Shown: positions 28,281 to 37,677 of the stretch, piece by piece
Position numbering within the stretch: position 1 is the stretch's first letter
How the letters are laid out: each line of letters starts with the position of its first letter
Origin: an uncultured Lachnospiraceae bacterium
GTDB lineage: Bacteria > Bacillota > Clostridia > Lachnospirales > Lachnospiraceae
NCBI GenBank assembly: GCA_902786515.1
Contig: CADADA010000001.1
Coordinates: 1-64,000, forward strand
Length of the DNA: 64,000 bases
Direction: 5' to 3'
The notes under the pieces: generated by a model
Told to the model about the DNA's origin: nothing
The model's input: only the letters and a program-made list of their open reading frames with translations
Databases searched by the model: none
Position numbers and translations under genes: made by a program

Positions 28281-28335
28281 GGGAGCTAAGCCTGACTAAC
28301 CAAGCTTAGCCCGGCTAGTCCGAATTTTCAGACTA
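28281..28335 (-). promoter_or_regulatory. pseudoknot-capable leader before virB4
   Basis: A hairpin (GCTAAGC 28285-28291 with GCTTAGC 28304-28310) has a loop whose bases 28294-28301 pair with 28313-28320 over 8 bp. On the minus strand the single imperfect pair is a G-U; on the plus strand it would be an A-C mismatch, so the structure suits the transcribed strand. A competing hairpin TAGTC/GACTA (28316-28320 with 28331-28335) overlaps the prgI stop codon. Confidence 0.5.
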
Positions 28336-28833
28336 TCTCATGATACCTATCTTGTAGGCTACTACCATGGCAACAAGTATCCCTATCATCACCACAGTAC
28401 CTATAAGCATCCTCCTCATTTGTATCTTCGTTTTCTCAAACTCTTCTTTATTCGCTGCCGCATCAACTACTTTTTCAACATCACTCTTCTTTTTACCTGC
28501 CAGCTGGTCAAGATAATACTTCTTAATCTGTCCTTCGTTTTCCGTAGACACATAAAGCAGAGGCTTATTTCCAAACATAAAATGAATCTTCTTACTCATC
28601 ATTTCATAAAAAGACATTCCGTTGTATGAATAAAAGCCTCCAAGTGCAATGGGTGCTACTACAGGAATTACAATATATGCTGATGCAGTCAGTCCAACAA
28701 TGGGATAAATCAAAAACACAAGTCCTCCTCCAACAGCCACACTTAACAATGAATAGATTAGCTGTTTCGCTGTTAAGCCTAGCACTACGGATTCCTTGTA
28801 TTTATCAATATCCTTATTTATCTCAATTACCAA
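28333..28833 (-). CDS. PrgI family membrane protein of the T4SS
   Basis: 166 residues from a TTG start with GGAGGAGATAAGGA just upstream. MVIEINKDIDKYKESVVLGL is the PrgI opening. Two membrane segments lie near 25-65 and one near the C-terminus (MLIGTVVMIGILVAMVV). PrgI proteins (VirB3-like) always accompany VirB4 in Gram-positive conjugation modules. Placed directly before virB4, 14 nt after the VirB6-like gene. Confidence 0.85.
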   Translation of the reverse strand: MVIEINKDIDKYKESVVLGLTAKQLIYSLLSVAVGGGLVFLIYPIVGLTASAYIVIPVVAPIALGGFYSYNGMSFYEMMSKKIHFMFGNKPLLYVSTENEGQIKKYYLDQLAGKKKSDVEKVVDAAANKEEFEKTKIQMRRMLIGTVVMIGILVAMVVAYKIGIMR

Positions 28834-28847
28834 TCCTTATCTCCTCC

Positions 28848-29690
28848 TTATAATCCGAACACTTTACTTGTCAGTGACTGTGCTCCTTTTACAGTCCCTA
28901 CTGTTAATGCTATACTGAATGTCAATTCACACAGATAAATCAAAGTCTGCGCCCAGTCTGCATAAGAACCGGTAAAGTTCGGCAAACCTGCGTTGACAAA
29001 GGCATTACACATAATAATAGCCAGTGCCATCGTTACAGCCTCAAATGTTACTGATAGGAAATATTTGCAGTATGATGTAACTGTGTTACTTACTGTTTTA
29101 TTTCCTCCCATTGTTGAAAATGCAAGCGCACCAAGTGGCACGATTATCATTAACCTTAAGAATCTGAAATACACTGTGTAAATCATAAAGAAACCACATA
29201 TGATTATTATGATTGATAACAGTGCAGACATTATCAGCATTACAAGACTTTCTCCAAATCCCAGGTCCTTTATGATATCTGCCTGGGTGGAATCAATGCT
29301 AATCTCTGTATAGCTTCCCTGAGATAACAGCGATACGAGGTTTCCTATAGAAGTAAAGAATGCCTTCATAATCGTTACATTGTTTGCAACAAACCACTCC
29401 GCAAGTCCAAGTCTTATTAACATTCTAAGTATTACCTCAAATCGCATCTCTTCCCTTACATCTATGGATTCCGAGCAGAATCCTATGACAAAAAACAGGA
29501 CAACCAGCGAGGAACCTACTGCCACAAATATTGGCTCAATTCCTTCAATGACTGCCCATGGATCTCCATTTTTGAAATCAGCAGGTGACTGTGACAGCAT
29601 GTCAAATACAAGTGAAATCTGATTGTTCCAGAATCCAAATACCATCTCCAAAAGAGCCAGTATCTTTTTTCCAAGTTTAAATATATCCAC
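28848..29690 (-). CDS. VirB6/TrbL-like polytopic conjugation protein
   Basis: 280 residues from a GTG start with GGTGG 4 nt upstream. Six or so hydrophobic segments, for example VGSSLVVLFFVIGFC and LIMSALLSIIIIICGFFMIY, and a conserved glycine-rich GALAFSTMGG. Position between the pilin-like gene and prgI identifies it as the channel protein of the type IV secretion system (CD0411-like in Tn1549-type elements). Confidence 0.85.
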   Translation of the reverse strand: MDIFKLGKKILALLEMVFGFWNNQISLVFDMLSQSPADFKNGDPWAVIEGIEPIFVAVGSSLVVLFFVIGFCSESIDVREEMRFEVILRMLIRLGLAEWFVANNVTIMKAFFTSIGNLVSLLSQGSYTEISIDSTQADIIKDLGFGESLVMLIMSALLSIIIIICGFFMIYTVYFRFLRLMIIVPLGALAFSTMGGNKTVSNTVTSYCKYFLSVTFEAVTMALAIIMCNAFVNAGLPNFTGSYADWAQTLIYLCELTFSIALTVGTVKGAQSLTSKVFGL

Positions 29691-29733
29691 TTTACCACCT
29701 CATTCTTTATTCGATTTCAACTATATTCACATC

Positions 29734-30078
29734 CTAAAATCCAAGGAATGTTAATACTGCTGAAATACTTGCCATCATTACACCGGCTACAATACCCTTA
29801 AGTGCCGAGTTCATAGTCGAACTGTCCTGCTGCTGATAAGCCTGGGCAAATTCCATTACATTCTTTGCAAGAATGATTACACCAACAGCACCAATAATGG
29901 CAATTACAAGTGTCTTAAGATTATCAAGTGGTGCTGTTACTGAAGCTGTTCCTCCACCTGCGTTATTACTGTTATTTGTTGCCGCTAATACTGGTGTTAT
30001 CTGAACCATTGTTGCAGCCATCGCTGCTCCAAATACCGCTGTTGCCTTTTTCACAAATCTCTTAATTTTATCCTTCAT
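29734..30078 (-). CDS. small T4SS pilin-like (VirB2/Maff2-like) membrane protein
   Basis: 114 residues from the ATG at 30078, which has GGAGG 7 nt upstream. The longer reading from 30138 is unsupported. A basic N-terminus and signal peptide (cleavage after VLAA) lead to two hydrophobic helices (LKTLVIAIIGAVGVIILAKN and ALKGIVAGVMMASISAVLTF). The layout is that of VirB2-type pilins and Maff2 proteins. It lies 43 nt before the VirB6-like gene. Confidence 0.8.
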   Translation of the reverse strand: MKDKIKRFVKKATAVFGAAMAATMVQITPVLAATNNSNNAGGGTASVTAPLDNLKTLVIAIIGAVGVIILAKNVMEFAQAYQQQDSSTMNSALKGIVAGVMMASISAVLTFLGF

Positions 30079-30264
30079 GCTTCTTACCTCCGATACTGAA
30101 TTTTCTACTAAATTGTTTGTTTTCAATAATAATTTCACGTTTGTTTCCTCCTGTAATTTTTAGTTTAAAAAAGAGCAACCACCCTGGCACAGCCCTGGCA
30201 ATTGCTCTCAAAATAATATATATAATCGGGACGTCTCCCGTTGTAGTGTTAATGAGTACCACTG
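30079..30264 (-). promoter_or_regulatory. leader with terminator-like hairpin between virD4 and the pilin gene
   Basis: On the minus strand three hairpins occur. The first is AGTG..CACT; the second is CGGGA/TCCCG (30227-30240). The third has stem AGAGCAA/TTGCTCT (30172-30208) and is followed by six T residues, a standard rho-independent terminator. It stands about 90 nt before the pilin start and would reduce read-through from virD4, so it may act as an attenuator. Confidence 0.55.
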
Positions 30265-32475
30265 TTATTTTGAACCGGCAGTGTACTCTTCTCTGATTCT
30301 TACCATCTCTTCTACCGAAGTTGACGGATAGAAATATTCCAGAATCTTACTCTCAGGTATACCTGCTTTTCTTGCAATCTTAATCTCTGCAACCTGTTCC
30401 TTACTGAACTGCCAGTTAACAGAACGGTTAAATATGCTGTCTGCTCCCTCGAATTCCGGAGTGGGATTATTCTTTTTACCAGCCTTCTTAGCTGAACCCA
30501 CATTATTATCTGATGAATCACTATCTTCTTCATCTGAAATATCTTCCTCAGAATACATAAGCTCCATGGACACTTCTTCATTTCTTCTTTCCTTCTGAAT
30601 CTTCTCTTCATGCTCCATAAGCTTTTGATTGTACTCAGGCTGACCTAATTCCATTAAAGCCTCTAGCGTTATATCATCAATAAATACATTATCGCCTTCC
30701 TCTTTTCTTCTCTTGTAATATTCCAATGATTTATCAGAAAGAATGGTAACCGGCGGTCCTATTATTCTTGTGTACTTAACCTCGTGAACATAAGGAGCTG
30801 CACCGCCATCCTCTGTCAGCTTAAATCTCGGATTCTTAAACGGAATATATTTTCCATCCATGACAGGATTAAATCCTCTGATAAACACAATGCACTTCTT
30901 ATTATCAAGCTTTCTTATCTCATCCGGTGTAAATAATTCCCTGCCAAGAACATCATAATTCCTTGAAGAACTTCCCTGTCTTCCCTTTGTTTCACCACTT
31001 GATTTCTTATCAATGGTACCTTTTCCAAGAAGCTCTGAAACATATTTATGGGTTGACTGCTCATTTCCACCAAGATAAATGAATGTGTCACAATTGCCCG
31101 GAATCGTCTCCCAGGTGTCCTTGAATAATGCCTTTAACTGTGCGAAGTTCTGAATGATAATCACACTTGATATTTCCCTGCTTCGCATGGTTGAAAGCAA
31201 TGAGCAAAAGTCATCAGGCAATGCAACATTCGCAAATTCATCAAGCATAAATGTCACATGAATTGGCAATCTTCCACCACAATTAAAGTCTGCCTGATAA
31301 TAAAGCTCCTGGAATACCTGCGTGTACAACATACCAATAATAAAGTTATACGACTTGTCACTATCCGGAATTACACAAAACAGAGCGGTTCTTTTGTCCG
31401 GGTCTCCTTCTACACCAATACCTAATTCAGCAAGTCTTAAGTCATCTTTTGATAACAGTCTTAATACCTGCTTATTCTCAAGGTAAGCAAGTCTTGAATT
31501 GGCACTGATAATAATAGACCTTACAGTATCTCCCGCACCTCTCATACATTTATAGTACTGCTTATATGCCGGATGATTTCTTCCCATAGATGACTCTTTG
31601 AGTAACTTATCCATTCTCTTGTCAAGCTGTGACTTCTTTCCCTGCTCTGTAACCTCTGCCTCACTTATCAGCTTAAGAACTGATGAAAAGTTTCTCTGTG
31701 ACGGTTTCATTTCCAGCCAAACATAATAAAATATTGACTGTAAAAACAAGCTCTCTGCCTTGTCCCAGAACGGATCTGAAGGTGCAGCATTCTTTGGTGT
31801 TGTATTTGCAATCAGATTGGTAATAAGCTTAACAACATCAGTTTCTTCTCTGATATAGGAAAAGGGATTGTAACAGTCGCTTTTATCCATTTCCAACAGA
31901 TTGATAACCTTTACATTGTAACCATTTTCCTTAAGCATCTGCCCACAGCTTCTAAGAATTTCGCCCTTAGGGTCGGTACATATAAATGAACAGTTTCTTG
32001 GCATCTGCATGAGGTTTGGCTTAACAACATAGAATGTTTTACCTGCACCTGAGCCACCACATATCAATACATTTCCATTTAACTTAAGATTCCTAAAGTT
32101 AAGTGACATTTTCATATTCTGGCTGAGAATCCTGTTAAACTCTCTGTCCTTATCTTCTATGACTTTATTGACCATAGCAGGCTTGTCAAACCTTGCTGTA
32201 CCAAATTCCTTACCGGGCATAAAGTTTCGCTGACTGGTATAATACATAAGCATTGCCATAGCAAATATCACTACTGCCATAACCATACATTTTGGAGTGT
32301 TACTGCAAAAATAGTTGTCAAAAGGTTTATCAATTACTTCGGACATTGCAGGAAGAAACTCATTCAATGTCATTCCTTCCCGCCAGGCTCCTGCAAACAA
32401 GTATCCAAGATATGCCGATAACAAAGCTCCTATTACGAGAAAAATAATGGAAGGCTGTTTTCTGCCTGTCTGCAT
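30265..32475 (-). CDS. virD4: VirD4/TraG type IV coupling protein
   Basis: 736 residues. Two N-terminal membrane segments (LVIGALLSAYLGYLFAG and VMAVVIFAMAMLMYY), Walker A CGGSGAGKTF near 140 and Walker B FMLDEFANV near 410. The coupling protein brings the relaxase-DNA complex to the channel. The C-terminal acidic stretch (SEEDISDEEDSDSSDN) precedes a helical end, KIARKAGIPESKILEYFYPS. Confidence 0.9.
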   Translation of the reverse strand: MQTGRKQPSIIFLVIGALLSAYLGYLFAGAWREGMTLNEFLPAMSEVIDKPFDNYFCSNTPKCMVMAVVIFAMAMLMYYTSQRNFMPGKEFGTARFDKPAMVNKVIEDKDREFNRILSQNMKMSLNFRNLKLNGNVLICGGSGAGKTFYVVKPNLMQMPRNCSFICTDPKGEILRSCGQMLKENGYNVKVINLLEMDKSDCYNPFSYIREETDVVKLITNLIANTTPKNAAPSDPFWDKAESLFLQSIFYYVWLEMKPSQRNFSSVLKLISEAEVTEQGKKSQLDKRMDKLLKESSMGRNHPAYKQYYKCMRGAGDTVRSIIISANSRLAYLENKQVLRLLSKDDLRLAELGIGVEGDPDKRTALFCVIPDSDKSYNFIIGMLYTQVFQELYYQADFNCGGRLPIHVTFMLDEFANVALPDDFCSLLSTMRSREISSVIIIQNFAQLKALFKDTWETIPGNCDTFIYLGGNEQSTHKYVSELLGKGTIDKKSSGETKGRQGSSSRNYDVLGRELFTPDEIRKLDNKKCIVFIRGFNPVMDGKYIPFKNPRFKLTEDGGAAPYVHEVKYTRIIGPPVTILSDKSLEYYKRRKEEGDNVFIDDITLEALMELGQPEYNQKLMEHEEKIQKERRNEEVSMELMYSEEDISDEEDSDSSDNNVGSAKKAGKKNNPTPEFEGADSIFNRSVNWQFSKEQVAEIKIARKAGIPESKILEYFYPSTSVEEMVRIREEYTAGSK

Positions 32476-32487
32476 ACTTACACCTTC

Positions 32488-33624
32488 CTATCTCTTTCTT
32501 GTTACTGACTGTGTTGTAGTTTTCTTGGTTGTAGTTGTAATGGTTTTTTCCCTGTTGGCTGTCTTTTCAACCCTTTCTCTGACGGATGTCTCAACCTTAT
32601 CATAATGTTCTGTGTAAAGTTTATCACCCTTCATTGTGTCTACGACCTTATTTGATTCATCATACAGCTTGTAGTTCTTGTTTGTATCAATGAATGTCAA
32701 CATCGTCTTGCCATTGTGAATATCAAGAATGTTCTCCTTGTTAATCCAGATATATCTTGCATTTTCGCCCCAGGTTCCGGGAACTCTTGTCTTAACTGCA
32801 TGATCATTTTCAGAGATAATCAACTTCCTGCTGATGGTAATATCTGATAAATCCATGTTGTGGCTTATCTCTATTCTCTTCATCCTGTCAGCCAGTTCCT
32901 GATATCCCTTAAGTCGATTTTTAAATGCTTCTTCATCCATCATTACCTTATGAACTCCTGCGTCATTTTTTCTTCCAAGGAGTCCAATATTCTCCAGATG
33001 ACCAAGTATCTTTTCTGCTTTTGCATTATCAATGTTAAAGTTTGATTTGATATCGTCCACGCTTACACTCTGCTTGGCACTTGCGTACATTCCTACCTTC
33101 TCGATAAGACTGTCCATGGCAATGTTAGCCTTTGCATTATCTGCAGCATGGACCAAATCATTTCCCTTCTTTTCTTTTTCAAGATAATTCACAAACTTGT
33201 CAAGCTTGTCCTTATCCCCTTCCTTCAAGAAGCTCTCAAGACTTGATATCTTTCCAAATCCCAGCTTATCCTTAATAAGATTTACCCTTGGTGTTGCCTC
33301 AGAATGAAAAATGATTTCTGTCAGTTTTCCATTTCCATCTATGTCAGGAAGAACGGAATATAGCACACCATATTTCTTAGCTATCTTTTTGAACTTCTCA
33401 GCATCCTTTGCATTTATCTGAATTACCTGCAAATCTCCACCTCTTGACAGCAACTCTTTCATTGAAGTTTTTCCCTGAAGCTTTTCGTGATGAATCATTC
33501 CCGCAAAAAAGCTTGCCATAGTCTTTGCTGCTCCAAGTCCTCCACTTCCTACTTTCATACTCAGCTCAATTCCTTCAAATGCCACACGAAGAATCTGAAC
33601 CGCTTCCTGTATTTCCTCTGCCAT
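32488..33624 (-). CDS. PcfB/DUF3801-like conjugation protein
   Basis: 378 residues. The N-terminal half resembles PcfB (DUF3801): helical start, then GKTSMKELLSRGGDLQVIQI and FKKIAKKYGVLYSVLPDIDG. The second half is longer than PcfB and has a winged-helix-like segment (KILGHLENIGLLGRK) and a Thr/Lys-rich end. It lies 12 nt upstream of virD4, as in other Gram-positive conjugation operons; PcfB-type proteins assist the coupling step. Confidence 0.65.
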   Translation of the reverse strand: MAEEIQEAVQILRVAFEGIELSMKVGSGGLGAAKTMASFFAGMIHHEKLQGKTSMKELLSRGGDLQVIQINAKDAEKFKKIAKKYGVLYSVLPDIDGNGKLTEIIFHSEATPRVNLIKDKLGFGKISSLESFLKEGDKDKLDKFVNYLEKEKKGNDLVHAADNAKANIAMDSLIEKVGMYASAKQSVSVDDIKSNFNIDNAKAEKILGHLENIGLLGRKNDAGVHKVMMDEEAFKNRLKGYQELADRMKRIEISHNMDLSDITISRKLIISENDHAVKTRVPGTWGENARYIWINKENILDIHNGKTMLTFIDTNKNYKLYDESNKVVDTMKGDKLYTEHYDKVETSVRERVEKTANREKTITTTTKKTTTQSVTRKR

Positions 33625-33636
33625 TTGCTTCTCCTC

Positions 33637-34038
33637 CTATCGAATCTGTGATATCTGACCTGCTGATAAGCTTTTGATATTCTTATCTACTTCTTCCTTA
33701 ACCCTGTTAAGCTCATCACCCTTTAACTGCTCTTCTGATACATTGATTCCTGCTACCTTCAAAGCTTCTGTCAGTCTGTTAATCACTATCTCTTCCTGCT
33801 TGCGGTACATCTCAAGTGCCACTAACAGATTTTCGATGTTATCAATCCACTTTGGCTTCATCCCCGCTATTGTAGAATACTTTCTGATAATTGCTTCTGT
33901 ATCATGATTTTTCTCCTCAAACTCTGAAATAAGCTTATCAATCAAACCTGCATCTTCTGTCTTATGGGCAAATTCTGAAACAAAGTAAAGCTCTGCTTTT
34001 GTCAATCCGTTAATCTTTATTTCTCTTTTCTCCGTCAT
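33637..34038 (-). CDS. hypothetical conjugation-operon protein
   Basis: 133 residues, helical and hydrophilic (INGLTKAELYFVSEFAHK, LVALEMYRKQEEIVINRL). No membrane segment. It is tightly packed between the preceding coiled-coil gene (2 nt) and the PcfB-like gene (12 nt). Family not recognised. Confidence 0.65.
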   Translation of the reverse strand: MTEKREIKINGLTKAELYFVSEFAHKTEDAGLIDKLISEFEEKNHDTEAIIRKYSTIAGMKPKWIDNIENLLVALEMYRKQEEIVINRLTEALKVAGINVSEEQLKGDELNRVKEEVDKNIKSLSAGQISQIR

Positions 34039-34040
34039 CG

Positions 34041-35186
34041 CTACTGTGCCTCCCTGTTTTCCAATACAGCTATCTCAATGATTTCTTCCATCTTGTCCGC
34101 ATCTATCTTATTCACAATAAGATTTGTAATCTGTTCTTCTGTAAGACCTTTAATCACAGCATTCTTAACCTGAATAAGCTGGCTTTTGTCAAGCTCTCCA
34201 CTTGATAAAATCTTTATCATATCCTGCTTTGACTTCTTCTTAAAATTAAGCTTTGAAAACAATGCTGTAATACCGGACTTATTTACCCTTGCACTTCGGT
34301 CAACCGGTGCATAGTGAACTACTTTCCCATGTTCATCAACGATTGGAATCGTATAGTAAACCGGAGCAATTTGTTTTGTCTGTGCCGGTGCATTATAACC
34401 GCCACTAATACTTACGACATTACTATTTGCCAGATTTTCTACAGACTTATTTTCCTGAGCATTAACCTCTTCCTTTGATTCCATTTTATCCTTTTCCTTC
34501 TGCATAGCCTCTAACTCCTTTTCCAATGATTTGATATTATTCTGCAGCTTTTTATTTGCTGCACTAGCCTCATTAAGCTTTGTCTGCTGGTCATTCAACA
34601 GTTTTTCAAGCTCTTCATTTTTCTTTACTAATTCATCATTTGCCTGATTCTCATTTTTATCAGCAAGTTCTGTAATTGCCTTAAGAAGCCTGTCATACTT
34701 CTCGCCATTTCCAAATATCTGAACAATTACTTCCTTTATCTGATTAACGATATCCTGAGCATATTCCTTATCTTCCGGAATACTCTCTTCGACAATACGA
34801 GCCTGCTCCATTATCTGCTCAAATGATTTCCTCATCATAATCGGCGTATGATTCTCATCAAACACAGCCTGAATCTGGTCAAGAGGAATACCTTTTTTAT
34901 AAAACTCATAGGCAACCACCATCTGGTCCGCTGTCTTTCCTCTGTCTGCAATAACTTCCAGAACATCATCCGGGGTGTCTTTCCTTAAACAGGATGAATA
35001 GAACTTTCTCTGTTCAAAGTTGTATCCGCCCTTTAGATATTTCTCTATTCTTTCAAATTCAACTCCATATTCCAAATCTCCTCTGACAAGGCTAAGTGTG
35101 TTTTCATCATACTTATTCTGATTCTTAAGACTTTGGATAATATCGTTAACCTTTCTTGTATTATCCCTTTTCCTTGATTCTTCCAT
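34041..35186 (-). CDS. coiled-coil conjugation-operon protein
   Basis: 381 residues: an N-terminal region of short helical repeats (TLSLVRGDLEYGVEFERIEK), a coiled coil near 180-250 (NEELEKLLNDQQTKLNEA), a linker, and a C-terminal helical-repeat end (GLTEEQITNLIVNKIDADKM). No membrane segment. Between relaxase and VirD4-associated genes, so probably an accessory of DNA processing. Not recognised. Confidence 0.65.
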   Translation of the reverse strand: MEESRKRDNTRKVNDIIQSLKNQNKYDENTLSLVRGDLEYGVEFERIEKYLKGGYNFEQRKFYSSCLRKDTPDDVLEVIADRGKTADQMVVAYEFYKKGIPLDQIQAVFDENHTPIMMRKSFEQIMEQARIVEESIPEDKEYAQDIVNQIKEVIVQIFGNGEKYDRLLKAITELADKNENQANDELVKKNEELEKLLNDQQTKLNEASAANKKLQNNIKSLEKELEAMQKEKDKMESKEEVNAQENKSVENLANSNVVSISGGYNAPAQTKQIAPVYYTIPIVDEHGKVVHYAPVDRSARVNKSGITALFSKLNFKKKSKQDMIKILSSGELDKSQLIQVKNAVIKGLTEEQITNLIVNKIDADKMEEIIEIAVLENREAQ

Positions 35187-35205
35187 CGTTACCTCCTAAA
35201 AGCAC

Positions 35206-36672
35206 CTATTTTACAGGCTGCTTCTCTCTTTTCTCTGTTCTGTTTTTTATAGTCCTGATACTTTCAACATTTTCAGTATCAATGCTATTATTAATGATTC
35301 TGTCAGCAACTTTAAGCTGCTTTCTTATTTCAGATTCCATAACTGACTGCTCCTTGATTGCATTATCAAAATGGTTCTTTAGATTATCCAGTTCTTCATA
35401 GGTGTATCCCTTTTCCCGAATATCTGTTTCAAGAGTTTTCCACTCATTAAACTCATCTTCAAAGAAACTGTCCCCATTTTCAAATGATTCCTTAGCATTA
35501 TTTAGCTCTGTCATCTTATCCGCCATATCAAACAACTCTTCAAATGCTTTCTTGTCCTTGATATTTCTGTACTTCTCTTTTGAAATCTCCTTCTTATGCC
35601 CATTAAGTCTGTCAACCACAGACTCAAGTTCCTCTTTACTGTGAACATTGAATTTCTCAATGAGTAAGTATTCTTCCTGCCACTGCTTAAGCTTTCTTAT
35701 ATCATCTTTATACTTCCAAGCCTGGCTGTATGGTCTTTTTTTTAGCTTACCGGTAGCATAAAGCCTCCTGAAATACTTCTTTTGAATTCCTGAAAGTCTG
35801 GCTCTTCTATATCGTTTCACATAACATTTAATAAGTTTTGGTTCCGGTTCCTCATAAGCATTTCTGATATAAGAACCCATATTTTCATTAGCAATTCGAT
35901 TTAGAATTTGCTCATTGGTATAATCATCACCTAATGTTTTACATCTTCTGAATCTGCTCATTCCCGGCGGCTTAACTGTAATATATTTGCCCTCCCCAAA
36001 AGCATTCTTAACTTCATAGCCTTTTTCACCGAGTAATGCTACAAATGATTCCATATCATCTGCCTGCAAAATACATGCATCAATATCTCTTCGAATCATC
36101 TCTGACCATACAAATGCACCATCACGCCTATCTGACCATTCCCTTACTCTTCCACTCTTTGCCTCTACCCTATTTGCTTTTTCATCATCAAGATTAAGGC
36201 AGGACAAACCATACTCTTTGCATATTCTGTTTGTTATGGGCTGAATAATTGATTGCCAGTCACCTTTCTTATAATGATATTTTCTTCCATCAATAAAGCT
36301 CACACTGTTGAAAACAATGTGACTGTGTACATGCTCTGTATTATCGTGAACTGCAAATACGGCTTCATATTTTCCACCTATAAGTTCATTGATGAATTTT
36401 TCAGTAATCTCATAAGCAAGCTCTGGTGTAACCTCATCTTTAACAAAGGACAATACAAAATGGTAACCCTGTCTTTTGCTGTTCTTACCGAACTTTTCTT
36501 TTGTAGCCCTCATCTGCTCATATGCAAAATCGGGCTGACAATTAACTCCACCAACAAGATTACCATTCTGTGTTTTTTCATCATTTAGTATATATTTAAT
36601 TGATCTCTTTAAATGTGTTCCATGTTGACCGCTGCCACAATCTTTCATATGCATCAGTTTAGTAATCGCCAA
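35206..36672 (-). CDS. MOBP-type relaxase
   Basis: About 488 residues from a TTG start (LAITKLMHMKDCGSG), preceded by GGTGG. The usual family opening supports this over the upstream ATG at 36702. The relaxase core has the three-histidine metal motif EHVHSHIVFNS near 113; catalytic tyrosine Y is expected near the N-terminus (SIKYIL). The C-terminal half is helical. It nicks oriT and leads the strand to the recipient. Overlaps mobC by 14 nt. Confidence 0.9.
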   Translation of the reverse strand: MAITKLMHMKDCGSGQHGTHLKRSIKYILNDEKTQNGNLVGGVNCQPDFAYEQMRATKEKFGKNSKRQGYHFVLSFVKDEVTPELAYEITEKFINELIGGKYEAVFAVHDNTEHVHSHIVFNSVSFIDGRKYHYKKGDWQSIIQPITNRICKEYGLSCLNLDDEKANRVEAKSGRVREWSDRRDGAFVWSEMIRRDIDACILQADDMESFVALLGEKGYEVKNAFGEGKYITVKPPGMSRFRRCKTLGDDYTNEQILNRIANENMGSYIRNAYEEPEPKLIKCYVKRYRRARLSGIQKKYFRRLYATGKLKKRPYSQAWKYKDDIRKLKQWQEEYLLIEKFNVHSKEELESVVDRLNGHKKEISKEKYRNIKDKKAFEELFDMADKMTELNNAKESFENGDSFFEDEFNEWKTLETDIREKGYTYEELDNLKNHFDNAIKEQSVMESEIRKQLKVADRIINNSIDTENVESIRTIKNRTEKREKQPVK

Positions 36673-36991
36673 TCTTATCCACCACCTCTTTAACTGCCAC
36701 ATTCAGCTTTCTCATATACGATATAAGCTGGGTTTTGTCACCTGCCTTATAAAGTCCTGAATTATTATTGGCTACAATCTGGTTAATGTTTACTCCGATA
36801 TGATTTACTTCATTGATAAGTTTTCTGACTAACAGGCGAATCTCCGGATAATCATTTGGTTTCTGTGAAATGATAAACCTCAAATACTCTGCCTCATTCA
36901 TTCCTGCTGCTTTAGCTTTACTTGCAAGCAGCTCAGCTTCCTTGGACATAAGACGTAATGTCTTACGAACGCAATGAATCTTATCTGCCAT
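36659..36991 (-). CDS. mobC: MobC-like relaxosome accessory protein
   Basis: 110 residues. A ribbon-helix-helix-like N-terminus (TLRLMSKEAELLASKAK, MNEAEYLRFII) and the MobC end region (INEVNHIGVNINQIVA). Overlaps both neighbours: the previous gene by 11 nt and the relaxase by 14 nt. It helps the relaxase to bind and open oriT, which is probably the structure at 37602-37658. Confidence 0.85.
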   Translation of the reverse strand: MADKIHCVRKTLRLMSKEAELLASKAKAAGMNEAEYLRFIISQKPNDYPEIRLLVRKLINEVNHIGVNINQIVANNNSGLYKAGDKTQLISYMRKLNVAVKEVVDKIGDY

Positions 36992-37517
36992 TCTTCCTCA
37001 TCTCTTTTCCACTTGGCTTATACTCCACATTTCTCTCAGCTATGAACGCCTTAGCATTCCCAAGGGTATGTCTTGATATATTATTTACAAGACCTTCCAC
37101 CTGTTCTTTTGACATTCCGCTTACCATCTTTGCATACGTGGTTTTACTAAACATCTCATCAAGTCTTTTTTCTTCCTCAATAAGTGATTCGTATTTTTCA
37201 CTATCTTTTGTAAATTCCTGAAAATTCTTTGGCGAATTCATTCTCTCCCTCGTCTCAAGAATCAGTTCATAATTCAGTTCACATACATTGCTGATTAGTT
37301 CATCAATAGAATACCTTTCTACCTCACCGTTCTCTTCTGCAATGTCTACACGAACCATCTTATTATCCGTATCAATTCCTATGCCATAATCGTGACCTTC
37401 CATATAGTTAAGAAGTATCTGTGCATCTTCTACTTCTAACCACATCAATAAATCATTTTCATCCAGCCACTCCACCAGTTCTTCTGGTTCTGAAAATAGC
37501 TTCACTTCCTGTTTCAT
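36981..37517 (-). CDS. hypothetical protein first in the mobilisation operon
   Basis: 178 residues from the ATG at 37517, which has AGGAGG 8 nt upstream. Acidic and helical, with tryptophans near the start (EELVEWLDENDLLMWL) and a KTTYAKMVSGMSKEQVEGLV segment near the end. Cotranscribed with mobC and the relaxase. Not recognised. Confidence 0.65.
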   Translation of the reverse strand: MKQEVKLFSEPEELVEWLDENDLLMWLEVEDAQILLNYMEGHDYGIGIDTDNKMVRVDIAEENGEVERYSIDELISNVCELNYELILETRERMNSPKNFQEFTKDSEKYESLIEEEKRLDEMFSKTTYAKMVSGMSKEQVEGLVNNISRHTLGNAKAFIAERNVEYKPSGKEMRKNGR

Positions 37518-37601
37518 CGCCTCATCCTCCTTCCACATGATTGCTGCAAATTAACTTCTATCACTCTGCCCGAGCTTTTCTCCGTGAAGACTGCAAGTTA
37601 C

Positions 37602-37658
37602 GCCAAAGAGACATCTCTGCACCTTTGGCAGGACTTGTTAGGGGAAAAATTCCCCTAA
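37602..37658. other. candidate origin of transfer (oriT)
   Basis: Two hairpins lie directly upstream of the mobC-relaxase operon. GCCAAAG/CTTTGGC (37602-37608 with 37623-37629) contains an inner AGAG/CTCT. TTAGGGGAA/TTCCCCTAA (37638-37646 with 37650-37658) is perfect, with a 3-nt loop. The stretch between them is GGCAGGACTTG. Inverted repeats before a MOBP relaxase are the normal oriT arrangement; the nick site itself is not identified. Confidence 0.6.
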
Positions 37659-37677
37659 GACCCTTTGAATATGAACT

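Noticed and set aside
30068..30262. 64-codon ORF following virD4 on the minus strand
   Set aside because: It runs through the hairpin and terminator region and past the pilin start, and it lacks a ribosome binding site. The hydrophobic stretch is a translation of the terminator stem.
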